From contig CALAFS010000094.1 of the NCBI GenBank assembly GCA_937892405.1, forward strand, positions 1 through 11,171: DNA of 11,171 nt, given 5' to 3'. This DNA is from an uncultured Clostridia bacterium. GTDB lineage: Bacteria; Bacillota; Clostridia; Oscillospirales; CAG-272. Below are positions 1-5,940 of the stretch, in pieces (position 1 is the stretch's first letter; every line of letters starts with the position of its first letter). The position numbers and the translations under genes are program-made. Below the pieces are notes generated by a model. It made no database searches. It was not told the origin of the DNA and saw only the letters and a list, made by a program, of their open reading frames with translations.

Positions 1-330
1 GCTGTCACGGCAGAGCCGTGACGGAGGGATTGTGCCTTATTGATACATTCAAAAGGTAAAAATACCTTTCGCCTACCCGTGAGGCGTTTCCTCATGTGAT
101 AAAATGTGCGTTCGCAAGCGGGCGACCGATGATCGCCCCTACGGACATAAAGGCGGCGGAACACTCTCCCGATGACGCACGGCGACACTTTTGCGTGGCG
201 GGTCGTCGAGGGCGCTGACCCCTACATGGTGATACCGCGACGCTATCGTTTCTTTCTCGGCAAGGCAATATGCCTGCTTGTCGCGAACGCTTTTTCGCGT
301 TATTTCCGCCCGCTCACGCCAAGAGAAAAG
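1..330. repeat. Gene-free stretch with clustered inverted-repeat modules
   Basis: No credible gene is visible here. The stretch holds a string of short inverted repeats: an 8-bp stem with a 3-nt loop at 4-22 (GTCACGGC/GCCGTGAC), a 7-bp stem at 52-69 (AAAGGTA/TACCTTT), a 5-bp stem at 70-86 (CGCCT/AGGCG), a 6-bp stem at 120-138 (GGGCGA/TCGCCC) followed by CCTACG, a 5-bp stem at 200-221 (GGGTC/GACCC) followed by CCTAC, and 6-bp arms at 282-299 (CGCGAA/TTCGCG). From memory, units such as GGGCGA...TCGCCCCTACG recur between genes in gut Clostridia, so these look like fragments of dispersed palindromic repeats. This rests on resemblance and was not searched. None has a U-tract that would make it a clear terminator. 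Confidence 0.5.
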
Positions 331-359
331 AAAGCCCCGATCGCCTAAGCGATCGGGGC
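321..359 (-). terminator. Terminator of tRNA-Gly
   Basis: A 12-bp perfect stem (333-344 with 349-360, loop CTAA) directly follows the tRNA-Gly CCA end when read on the minus strand. It is followed there by the T-rich run TTCTTTTCT. The outermost pair of the stem uses the last A of the CCA. On the plus strand no T-run follows, so it acts for the minus strand only. Confidence 0.85.
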
Positions 360-433
360 TGGAGCAGGTAAACGGAATCGAACCGTCACGACCAGCTTGG
401 GAAGCTGGTGTTCTACCACTAAACTATACCTGC
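360..433 (-). tRNA. tRNA-Gly (anticodon CCC)
   Basis: The minus strand folds into a full cloverleaf. The 7-bp acceptor stem GCAGGTA/TACCTGC is 427-433 with 364-370. The anticodon stem is CCAGC/GCTGG with loop TTCCCAA, giving anticodon CCC for codon GGG. The T-arm is ACGG-TTCGATT-CCGT, the discriminator is U and the CCA end is encoded. Length is 74 nt. A strong promoter lies upstream and a terminator directly downstream, so it is a single-gene unit. It is divergent from tRNA-Thr. Confidence 0.96.
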
Positions 434-459
434 AAGGGACAGTTTTCACTGACTATTTT

Positions 460-488
460 ATTATACACGATCCGAACGGAAAAATCAA
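460..488 (-). promoter_or_regulatory. Promoter of tRNA-Gly
   Basis: On the minus strand TTGATT (483-488) is followed by exactly 17 nt and then a perfect TATAAT (460-465). The -10 box lies about 27 nt before the tRNA 5' end. A- and T-tracts upstream could serve as an UP element. Confidence 0.85.
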
Positions 489-581
489 CCGTTTTTCCGA
501 AAAAAAGCAAAGATTTTTTCTCCCGTCTTTGAAAAGCGGAAGAAAAAACGCAAATATTCCGAAAGAAAACATAAAAAAATA

Positions 582-620
582 GAAAAACCCCTTGACAAAG
601 AGAACAAAAAATGATACAAT
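582..620 (+). promoter_or_regulatory. Promoter of tRNA-Thr, with A-tract
   Basis: A perfect TTGACA (592-597), a 17-nt spacer and TACAAT (615-620) precede the tRNA by 16 nt. Just upstream lies GAAAAACCCC, and the 14 bases 582-595 recur exactly at the rpsT promoter. The A/T-rich run from 480 to 587 is typical of stable-RNA promoters. The promoter may also feed rsmA by read-through of the terminator at 714-742. Confidence 0.9.
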
Positions 621-636
621 AAATACCGCTTGATGT

Positions 637-712
637 GCTGGTGTGGCTCAGTTGGTAGAGCAGTTGATTCGTAATCAACAGGTCGCCGGTTCGAGTCCGG
701 CCACCAGCTCCA
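637..712 (+). tRNA. tRNA-Thr (anticodon CGT)
   Basis: A full cloverleaf of 76 nt with encoded CCA is visible. The acceptor stem is GCTGGTG (637-643) with CACCAGC (702-708), the discriminator is U709 and CCA is 710-712. The anticodon stem is GTTGA/TCAAC with loop TTCGTAA, giving anticodon CGT for codon ACG. The T-arm carries the standard GTTCGAGTC. It sits between a near-consensus promoter and a hairpin terminator. Confidence 0.96.
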
Positions 713-713
713 G

Positions 714-750
714 AAATCCCGATTGCACAGCGATCGGGATTTTTGCTTTT
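714..750 (+). terminator. Terminator of tRNA-Thr
   Basis: A 12-bp stem with one G-U pair (714-725 with 731-742) and a 5-nt loop CACAG is followed by TTGCTTTT. It shares the core GCGATCGGG with the tRNA-Gly hairpin, where that string is 349-357. Confidence 0.8.
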
Positions 751-800
751 CTTCGTCTATTTTCGCTCTGCTTTGCCGTGAGAGAGAAAGGGGAATCCTC

Positions 801-1652
801 ATGAATTTATGCAATCCGAATACCATACGCGCTCTGATGGAAGAGGCGGGCATCGCCTTCCGCAAGGACTACGGGCAGAATTTCCTGATTCGCCCCGACA
901 TTCCCGAAGAGATCGCCGAGCGGTGCGCGGACGACGCCGATCGTCTGATCCTCGAGATCGGACCGGGTATCGGGTGCCTGACGGCAGAGCTTGCCACGAG
1001 ATACCGTAAGGTTGTCGCCGTCGAGATCGACCGCGGACTGATCCCGGTGCTCGGAAAGACGCTTGCCGATTTCGACAATGTCACGGTGCTGAACGAGGAC
1101 ATCATGAAGGTGGATCTCCGTGCTCTCGTCGACCGCTATGCGGACGGTTGCCCGGTCTCCGTCGCGGCGAACCTTCCGTATTATATTACAACCCCTATTC
1201 TTATGTATCTTCTGGAATCGGGTGTGCGTTTTTCCACGATCACCGTCATGGTGCAGAATGAGGTTGCCGCCCGCCTCGCCGCCGCACCGGGGAGTGCCGA
1301 CTACGGTGCTATCACCGCAGTGCTCGGTTATTACGGGCGCGTGAACCGTCTCTTCCGTGTGCCCGCGGGATGTTTTCTCCCCGCGCCGAAGGTGGACAGC
1401 GCCGTGATCCGCATGGATCTCTATCCGACGCCACTCTATACGCCGAAGAACGAAGCCTTCTTTTTCGGTCTGATCCGCGCCGCTTTTGACATGCGCAGAA
1501 AGACACTGGTCAACGCCGTTACGGCAAAATATTCCCACCTGACAAAAGAACAAGTGAGCGATGCGCTTGTAAAAATCGGGCACTCTCCCACCGTCCGCGG
1601 CGAGCGTCTTTCGACTGAAGATTTTGTCAGACTTTCCGATGAACTCGCGTAA
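801..1652 (+). CDS. rsmA: 16S rRNA (A1518/A1519-N6)-dimethyltransferase RsmA
   Basis: The product is RsmA/KsgA, which uses S-adenosylmethionine to dimethylate two adjacent adenines in helix 45 of 16S rRNA late in 30S assembly; loss gives kasugamycin resistance. The 283-residue protein has the family motifs in order: QNFL (26-29, motif X), EIGPGIG (52-58, SAM loop), VVAVEID (71-77), NEDIMKVDL (98-106), catalytic NLPY (124-127), FLPAPKVDSAV (192-202) and RRKTL near 232-236. The ATG at 801 is chosen because AAAGGGG lies about 6 nt upstream and the protein then begins at the usual place; a longer frame open from 723 would start inside the tRNA terminator. I see no separate promoter in 743-800, so read-through from the tRNA-Thr promoter is possible. 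It converges with glpK. Length and motifs are normal. Confidence 0.96.
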   Translation: MNLCNPNTIRALMEEAGIAFRKDYGQNFLIRPDIPEEIAERCADDADRLILEIGPGIGCLTAELATRYRKVVAVEIDRGLIPVLGKTLADFDNVTVLNEDIMKVDLRALVDRYADGCPVSVAANLPYYITTPILMYLLESGVRFSTITVMVQNEVAARLAAAPGSADYGAITAVLGYYGRVNRLFRVPAGCFLPAPKVDSAVIRMDLYPTPLYTPKNEAFFFGLIRAAFDMRRKTLVNAVTAKYSHLTKEQVSDALVKIGHSPTVRGERLSTEDFVRLSDELA

Positions 1653-1681
1653 ATGAAAATGATTATTTACAAAATGGCATA

Positions 1682-1727
1682 AAATCACCCGATATCGGAC
1701 GCGCTCCGTACCGATATCGGGTGATTT
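1682..1727. terminator. Bidirectional terminator between rsmA and glpK
   Basis: A perfect 17-bp stem (1682-1698 with 1711-1727) has a 12-nt loop. It lies between the convergent 3' ends of rsmA and glpK and has T-rich sequence beyond it on both strands (TTTGTTATTCTT on plus, TTTTATG on minus). The glpK stop codon abuts the stem. Confidence 0.87.
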
Positions 1728-1728
1728 G

Positions 1729-3237
1729 TTATTCTTCCATTTCGTCTTCTGCCGCCCATGCGAGACTGCGCTCCACCGCTTTCCGCCAGCGGGTGATGTG
1801 CGCGTGACGCCATGCCTCGTCTTTTGTCGGTCGGATCACGAAGTCGGTGCCGCGGTGCGCCGCGATCTCCTCGGTCGATGAATAGATCCCGAGTGTCAGC
1901 CCGCACAGATATGCCGCGCCGAGCGCCGTCGTCTCGATACAGTACGGACGCTCGATCGGTACGCCGAGAATGTCCGCTTGCATGGAGAGGAGCAGACCGT
2001 TCGCCGAGGCGCCGCCGTCGACGCGCAGTTTCTTTACCCCGATGCCCGTCGAGCGTTCCATCAGGTCGACGACATCGGCGGTCTGATAAGCGAGGGACTC
2101 AAGCGTCGCGCGGATCAGATGACATTTTGTCGTTGCGCGGGTGATGCCGAGGATCGTCCCTCTGGCATAGGGGTCCCACCACGGAGCGCCCAGTCCGCTG
2201 AAGGCGGGGACGATCATCACGCCGCCGCTGTCGGGCACCTTGGACGCGTAATATTCGCTGTCCTGCGCGGACTCGATGATCCGCAGTCCGTCGCGCAGCC
2301 ACTGGATCGCCGCCCCGCAGGTGAAGACGGAGCCTTCGGTCGCGTAGGTGACCTTGCCGTGAAGGCGCCATGCCACCGTGGTTAAAAGTCCGTTATTTTT
2401 GGTATAGGGCGTGTCGCCGGTGTTCATGAGCAGGAAGGCACCGGTGCCGTAAGTGTTTTTTAACGATCCGGGGGTGAAACAGCACTGTCCGAACAGCGCC
2501 GCCTGCTGGTCGCCCGCGACGCCCCCGATCGGCAGGGCGGCACCGAGAATCCCGGGGTCGGTCATGCCGAAGAGAGAGGCGGAGTCCTGCACGCGCGGGA
2601 GCATTGCCCGCGGAATCCGGAAGAGGGCGAGAAGCTCGTCGTCCCAGTCCTGCGTATGAATGTTGAAGAGCATGGTGCGGGACGCGTTGGACGCGTCAGT
2701 CGCGTGGACGGCACCGCCCGTGAGCTGGAAGATCAGCCAGCTGTCCACCGTGCCGAAGCACAGCTCACCTCGCTCCGCTGCCTCGCGCGCGCCCTCGACA
2801 TGGTCGAGAATCCATTCGACCTTCGTTGCCGAAAAATAGGGGTCGACGAGAAGCCCGGTTTTCTCACGGATCATCTCTTCGTATCCGTCGCGGATCAGCT
2901 CTTCGCAACGGGGCGCGGTGCGGCGGCACTGCCACACGATCGCATTACAGATCGGCTTTCCGCTCGCGCGCTCCCACACGACGGCGGTTTCGCGTTGGTT
3001 GGTGATGCCGATGCCGGCGACCTCCTCCCACTGCCCACCGATTTTTAAGAGTGCCTCGGTGGCGACGGCGATCTCGGTCGACCAGAGGATCATCGGGTCG
3101 TGTTCGACCCACCCCTCGGCGGGGAAGATCTGCGGGAACTCCTTTTGCGAGGTGCTGACGATCCGTCCCGCCGTATCAAAGAGAATCGCGCGGGAAGATG
3201 TTGTGCCCTGATCGAGCGCCAAAATATATTTTTTCAC
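1729..3237 (-). CDS. glpK: Glycerol kinase GlpK
   Basis: GlpK phosphorylates glycerol with ATP to sn-glycerol 3-phosphate in the cytoplasm, for catabolism and for lipid synthesis. This FGGY-family protein has 502 residues, the same size as the E. coli enzyme. Visible motifs are DQGTTSSR (9-16, phosphate loop), GITNQRET (77-84), AGDQQAALFG (241-250, with the likely catalytic Asp243), NTYGTG (261-266) and, towards the C-terminus, VPAFSGLGAPWWDPYARG and VDGGASANG. The start is a GTG at 3237 preceded by AGGAGG at 9 nt spacing; an ATG 30 codons upstream adds a non-family extension. No glpF, glpD or glpA is adjacent. I could not find a convincing promoter in 3238-3330. The activation-loop histidine that PTS HPr phosphorylates in enterococcal GlpK is not present in the matching loop, so that control is probably missing (inference). 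Confidence 0.96.
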   Translation of the reverse strand: MKKYILALDQGTTSSRAILFDTAGRIVSTSQKEFPQIFPAEGWVEHDPMILWSTEIAVATEALLKIGGQWEEVAGIGITNQRETAVVWERASGKPICNAIVWQCRRTAPRCEELIRDGYEEMIREKTGLLVDPYFSATKVEWILDHVEGAREAAERGELCFGTVDSWLIFQLTGGAVHATDASNASRTMLFNIHTQDWDDELLALFRIPRAMLPRVQDSASLFGMTDPGILGAALPIGGVAGDQQAALFGQCCFTPGSLKNTYGTGAFLLMNTGDTPYTKNNGLLTTVAWRLHGKVTYATEGSVFTCGAAIQWLRDGLRIIESAQDSEYYASKVPDSGGVMIVPAFSGLGAPWWDPYARGTILGITRATTKCHLIRATLESLAYQTADVVDLMERSTGIGVKKLRVDGGASANGLLLSMQADILGVPIERPYCIETTALGAAYLCGLTLGIYSSTEEIAAHRGTDFVIRPTKDEAWRHAHITRWRKAVERSLAWAAEDEMEE

Positions 3238-3330
3238 GGTGGATAACCTCCTTCGGAATGGAAAAAACAGGGAATTGCTTTGTGCGGGTTGCATAGAGCG
3301 CGGCGAGAATCTTTGGTACTTTCTCACAAT

Positions 3331-3367
3331 AAAAATTCCCGGGGCAAAAAGACCCCGGGGAATTTTT
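3331..3367 (-). terminator. Terminator of the ylxM-ffh-rpsP-khpA operon
   Basis: A 14-bp stem with one bulged G (3331-3344 with 3353-3367) and an 8-nt loop sits directly after khpA; the khpA stop TAA overlaps its first arm. On the minus strand the stem ends in GGGAATTTTTATTG, a suitable U-tract. It separates the operon from glpK. Confidence 0.88.
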
Positions 3368-3599
3368 ACTTGATTTCGACATTCACATGCTTGCCGGCTT
3401 TTGTCGCGGCGACCTTCATGATCTGGCGGATCGCCTTGGCAATTTTGCCGTGGCGACCGATGACCATGCCGGTGTCGTCTTCTGCGACAGAGAGCACAAG
3501 CTCCACATTGTCACCGTCTACCGTCTCTTCCACGCGGACAGCGTCCGGGGTATCGACGATCGCACGGGCAATGTCGGTCAGAATTTGTTTCAGATCCAT
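3366..3599 (-). CDS. khpA: KH-domain RNA-binding protein KhpA
   Basis: This 77-residue protein is a single KH domain of the YlqC/KhpA family (formerly UPF0109). The RNA-binding GxxG loop is GRHG at 48-51, within a segment running from GMVIG to AIRQIM. In other Firmicutes KhpA pairs with KhpB and binds many transcripts, affecting cell division and elongation (family knowledge). It starts 18 nt after rpsP with only a weak ribosome binding site (GCGGG), so it is likely translated in part by coupling. The place after rpsP is the conserved one. It is the last gene of the operon here, because its stop codon overlaps the terminator. Nothing in the sequence looks damaged. Confidence 0.93.
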   Translation of the reverse strand: MDLKQILTDIARAIVDTPDAVRVEETVDGDNVELVLSVAEDDTGMVIGRHGKIAKAIRQIMKVAATKAGKHVNVEIK

Positions 3600-3617
3600 A
3601 GCCGTACCCGCTTCTGA

Positions 3618-3863
3618 TTACTTCAGAATTTCGCTCTTCTTGAGCAGGGCGCGGACGGTATCGGTCGGCTGTGCACCGTTAGCGAGCCACTTGTTCGCCT
3701 TCTCGGCATCAATCTTGATGTCGGCGGGGTCGGTCATCGGGTTGTAGTAACCGAGCTCCTCGATGAACTTACCGTTGCGGGGAGATCTCTCGTCTGCCAC
3801 GATTACGCGGTAGAAGGGCGACTTCTTCGCACCGATTCTCTTAAGTCTGATTTTGACTGCCAT
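3618..3863 (-). CDS. rpsP: 30S ribosomal protein bS16
   Basis: The 81-residue product is ribosomal protein S16, a small early-assembly protein that binds 16S rRNA in the 30S body. The N-terminus AVKIRLKRIGAKKSPFYRVI, the following VADERSPRNGKFIEELG, and YNP are family signatures. The start at 3863 is set by GGAGG at 7 nt spacing and by family length; an in-frame ATG 5 codons upstream would overlap that site. It lies between ffh and khpA, but a 126-nt A/T-rich spacer separates it from ffh, an unusually long gap within this operon. That spacer contains a TATAAT on the minus strand and may supply an extra promoter (inference). Confidence 0.96.
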   Translation of the reverse strand: MAVKIRLKRIGAKKSPFYRVIVADERSPRNGKFIEELGYYNPMTDPADIKIDAEKANKWLANGAQPTDTVRALLKKSEILK

Positions 3864-3896
3864 TGTTTTTTCCTCCAAAAGGTTTTTGATTTTTAT

Positions 3897-3917
3897 TTAT
3901 AATTATTTTAATTATAA
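3897..3917. repeat. A/T-only hairpin in the ffh-rpsP spacer
   Basis: A perfect 9-bp inverted repeat with 3-nt loop (TTATAATTA, TTT, TAATTATAA). On the minus strand it includes TATAAT (3911-3916), which could be a -10 box for rpsP, but the -35 region 17 nt upstream is poor. As RNA it would be a weak A/U-only hairpin, so neither terminator nor promoter is secure. Confidence 0.45.
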
Positions 3918-3924
3918 GCGGAAA

Positions 3925-3989
3925 AGAAAATTGAAAATTAAATCTTCGTCATTCACAATTCCGAATTCTTCATTCTTCATTCTGAATTC
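3925..3989. repeat. Imperfect GAATGAA/GAATTC-type repeat spacer
   Basis: On the minus strand this spacer reads as imperfect repeats of GAATTC, GAATGAAGAATGAAGAATTC and GAATTGTGAATGAC, then A/T-rich sequence with two AATTTTC units. There is no reading frame. It resembles, from memory, simple GAAT-type repeat spacers that occur between genes in gut Clostridia genomes. It begins immediately after the ffh stop codon. Confidence 0.5.
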
Positions 3990-5321
3990 TCAAAAGGGTA
4001 GCTTCATGCCTGCCATACCTTTGCGTTTTCCCATGCCGGAGAACTGTTTCATCATCTTCTTCATCTGATCGAACTGACGGAGCAGTTTATTGACATCTTC
4101 GACGCTCGTGCCGGAGCCTTTGGCAATGCGCTTTCTGCGCGAGCCGTTGATGATCTCGGGGCGGAAGCGCTCCGCGCGCGTCATGGAAAGAATGATCGCC
4201 TCGGTGCGTGCCATCTGCTTTTCGTCGATCTCGGCGTTCTTCAGGGAATTCGCCTTGACGCCGGGGAGCATGCCGACAAGCTGGTTTAAGTTGCCCATCT
4301 TCTTGAGCTGGTGCATCTGGGAGAGGAAGTCGTCGAGCGTAAAGGTCTGCTCGCGGATCTTTTTCTCCATCTCTTTGGCGCTCTTCTCGTCGTATGCCGC
4401 CTCTGCCTTCTCGATCAGGGTGAGAATGTCGCCCATGCCGAGGATTCTCGACGCCATACGGTCGGGGTAGAAGGGCTCGATGGCATCGGGCTTTTCTCCC
4501 GTGCCGACGAACTTGATCGGCTTTCCCGTGATATATTTGACCGACAGAGCCGCACCGCCGCGCGTGTCGCCGTCCATCTTTGTGAGGACGACGCCCGTGA
4601 TGTCGAGCAGATCGTTGAAGGTCTTCGCCACATTGACGGCGTCCTGTCCTGTCATCGCGTCGACGGTCAGAAGGATCTCGGTCGGATTGACCGCTTCCTT
4701 GATCTTGACAAGCTCGCCCATCAGCTGCTCGTCAATGTGCAACCGTCCCGCCGTGTCGATGAAGACCATGTCGTAGCCGTTCTTCTTCGCGTGTTCGACG
4801 CCCGCTTTTGCGATCTCGACGGGGGAGATCTTCGTTCCCATCGAGAAGACGGGGACCTTGACCGTCTCACCGACGATCTCGAGCTGATCGACCGCCGCGG
4901 GGCGGTAGACATCGCAGGCGACGAGCAGGGGATTTTTGCCTTTGGATTTATAGAGCGCCGCGAGCTTGCCCGCGTGCGTGGTTTTACCCGCGCCCTGAAG
5001 ACCTACCATCATGATGACGGTCGGGGGCTTCGGCGCGATGGTGAGCTTTGTATTCTCTCCGCCCATCAGCGCGGTCAGCTCTTCGTTGACGATTTTGACG
5101 ATCTGCTGTTCGGGGAGGAGACTTTCGAGCACCGAGGCGCCGACGGCGCGTTCGGTGACGGTTTTCGTGAATTCTTTGACGACTTTGAAGTTGACATCGG
5201 CTTCCAGAAGGGCGAGCTTGATCTCGCGCATGCCTTCCCGCACATCGGCTTCTGTCAGCTTTCCTTTGTTGCGGAACTTCTTGAAAGCGTTTGCCAGTTT
5301 TTCCGTAAGACTGCCGAACAT
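3990..5321 (-). CDS. ffh: Signal recognition particle protein Ffh
   Basis: Ffh is the SRP54-type GTPase that, with 4.5S/6S RNA, binds signal sequences on ribosomes and hands nascent membrane proteins to FtsY. The 443 residues show the N domain (1-100), the G domain with GLQGAGKT (107-114), DVYRPAA (137-143), DTAGR (189-193), TKMDGD (247-252) and GTGEKPD (273-279), and the M domain with the RNA-binding SRRKRIAKGSGT (394-405) followed by a methionine-rich C-terminus. Length is normal. The P-loop runs KTTHAGKL, with a His where Thr or Ser is more usual; this should be tolerated. The start codon lies 1 nt after the ylxM stop and its AGGAG site is inside the end of ylxM, so the two are translationally coupled. 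Confidence 0.98.
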   Translation of the reverse strand: MFGSLTEKLANAFKKFRNKGKLTEADVREGMREIKLALLEADVNFKVVKEFTKTVTERAVGASVLESLLPEQQIVKIVNEELTALMGGENTKLTIAPKPPTVIMMVGLQGAGKTTHAGKLAALYKSKGKNPLLVACDVYRPAAVDQLEIVGETVKVPVFSMGTKISPVEIAKAGVEHAKKNGYDMVFIDTAGRLHIDEQLMGELVKIKEAVNPTEILLTVDAMTGQDAVNVAKTFNDLLDITGVVLTKMDGDTRGGAALSVKYITGKPIKFVGTGEKPDAIEPFYPDRMASRILGMGDILTLIEKAEAAYDEKSAKEMEKKIREQTFTLDDFLSQMHQLKKMGNLNQLVGMLPGVKANSLKNAEIDEKQMARTEAIILSMTRAERFRPEIINGSRRKRIAKGSGTSVEDVNKLLRQFDQMKKMMKQFSGMGKRKGMAGMKLPF

Positions 5322-5322
5322 G

Positions 5323-5673
5323 TCACACTCCTTTATTCAGTATGGTTTTTGCCGCGTCCGTGAGCACTTCCGCAGTCTTTTGATCCCCGCGGGAGAGAAG
5401 GTCGGCGGCGGTGGCGGAGAGTTCCTCGGCGAGTGCCGAAAGCTCCTTATAATGGGCGGCAAGCCCGAGCTTTTCCTCTAAGAAGGACAGCTCCTCTTCG
5501 CCTTTTTTGATGATATGGCGCACGCCCTGACGCGAGATCTTCTCGCCCTCCGCGATCTCCGCGAGGGAAAGATCATCTTCGTAATACGCCTCCATGATCC
5601 GCGCACACTTTTCGTCCAAGACATCGCCGTAGAAGTCCAGAAGATAGGCGATCTTCATATTTTTCTCAAACAT
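5323..5673 (-). CDS. ylxM: YlxM-family (UPF0122) SRP-associated helix-turn-helix protein
   Basis: A 116-residue protein of the UPF0122 family, which is nearly always next to ffh. It resembles sigma-factor region 4: a helix-turn-helix spans about 35-60, with LAEIAEGEKISRQGVRHII. In streptococci YlxM binds SRP components and modulates the pathway (family knowledge); whether it also binds DNA is unsettled. The C-terminal half is rich in Glu and Ala helix. The ATG at 5673 is chosen because GAGG lies 8 nt upstream and the family begins MFEKNMKI; the frame stays open much further upstream, but that part overlaps the promoter and rpsT. It is the first gene of the operon, with a promoter about 40 nt upstream. 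Confidence 0.93.
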   Translation of the reverse strand: MFEKNMKIAYLLDFYGDVLDEKCARIMEAYYEDDLSLAEIAEGEKISRQGVRHIIKKGEEELSFLEEKLGLAAHYKELSALAEELSATAADLLSRGDQKTAEVLTDAAKTILNKGV

Positions 5674-5712
5674 CGGTGTCGCCTCGCTTGCTGTAAACGA
5701 ATTTACTTTACA

Positions 5713-5741
5713 AGTATAACAGATCTTTTGTCCTTTGTCAA
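5713..5741 (-). promoter_or_regulatory. Promoter of ylxM-ffh-rpsP-khpA
   Basis: On the minus strand TTGACA (5736-5741), a 17-nt spacer and TATACT (5713-5718) precede the ylxM ATG. The predicted leader is only about 33 nt. CCCC lies directly before the -35 box and mirrors the divergent rpsT promoter. Confidence 0.9.
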
Positions 5742-5794
5742 GGGGAAAAAGGAAAAGATTTTGAAAAAATCCGAAAAAATCTTCCGCTTTTTTG

Positions 5795-5833
5795 GAAAAA
5801 CCCCTTGATTTTGAGCAAAACATGTGATAGAAT
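5795..5833 (+). promoter_or_regulatory. Promoter of rpsT
   Basis: TTGATT (5805-5810), a 17-nt spacer and TAGAAT (5828-5833) precede rpsT. The preceding A-tract plus CCCC gives the 14-base string 5795-5808, which is identical to 582-595 at the tRNA-Thr promoter. Confidence 0.87.
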
Positions 5834-5840
5834 ATACTGC

Positions 5841-5930
5841 GTATGATAAAAAGCCGTCGCGCGGGATCTTTCGTATCGGACCCTCTCAGCCGACACGGGG
5901 GCGTGCCGCGGATTGCTTTATAATAAATAA
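5841..5930 (+). promoter_or_regulatory. Possible structured 5' leader of rpsT
   Basis: About 100 nt separate the rpsT -10 box from its ATG, longer than any other leader in the window, and most of it is G+C-rich in an otherwise A/T-rich intergenic region. Possible pairings are CGCGG (5860-5864) with CCGCG (5906-5910) and TCGG (5876-5879) with CCGA (5890-5893). S20 is known to repress its own translation in enteric bacteria; a leader function here is only a guess. Confidence 0.35.
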
Positions 5931-5940
5931 GGAGATTAAA

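Noticed and set aside
1..330. CRISPR array in the left repeat cluster
   Set aside because: The modules differ in sequence and spacing, there is no repeated unit of constant length, and no cas genes are present.
723..800. Upstream start for rsmA at 723
   Set aside because: It would start inside the tRNA-Thr terminator and add 26 residues absent from the family. The ATG at 801 has a good ribosome binding site.
3238..3330. Promoter and CcpA-type operator for glpK
   Set aside because: The best -10-like string, TATGCA, has only a very poor -35 partner, and the weak TGTGAGAAAGTACC resemblance to a catabolite operator has too many mismatches.
4311..5363. A 350-codon open frame on the plus strand opposite ffh
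   Set aside because: Ffh is beyond doubt on the other strand. The opposite frame lacks a ribosome binding site and recognisable motifs.
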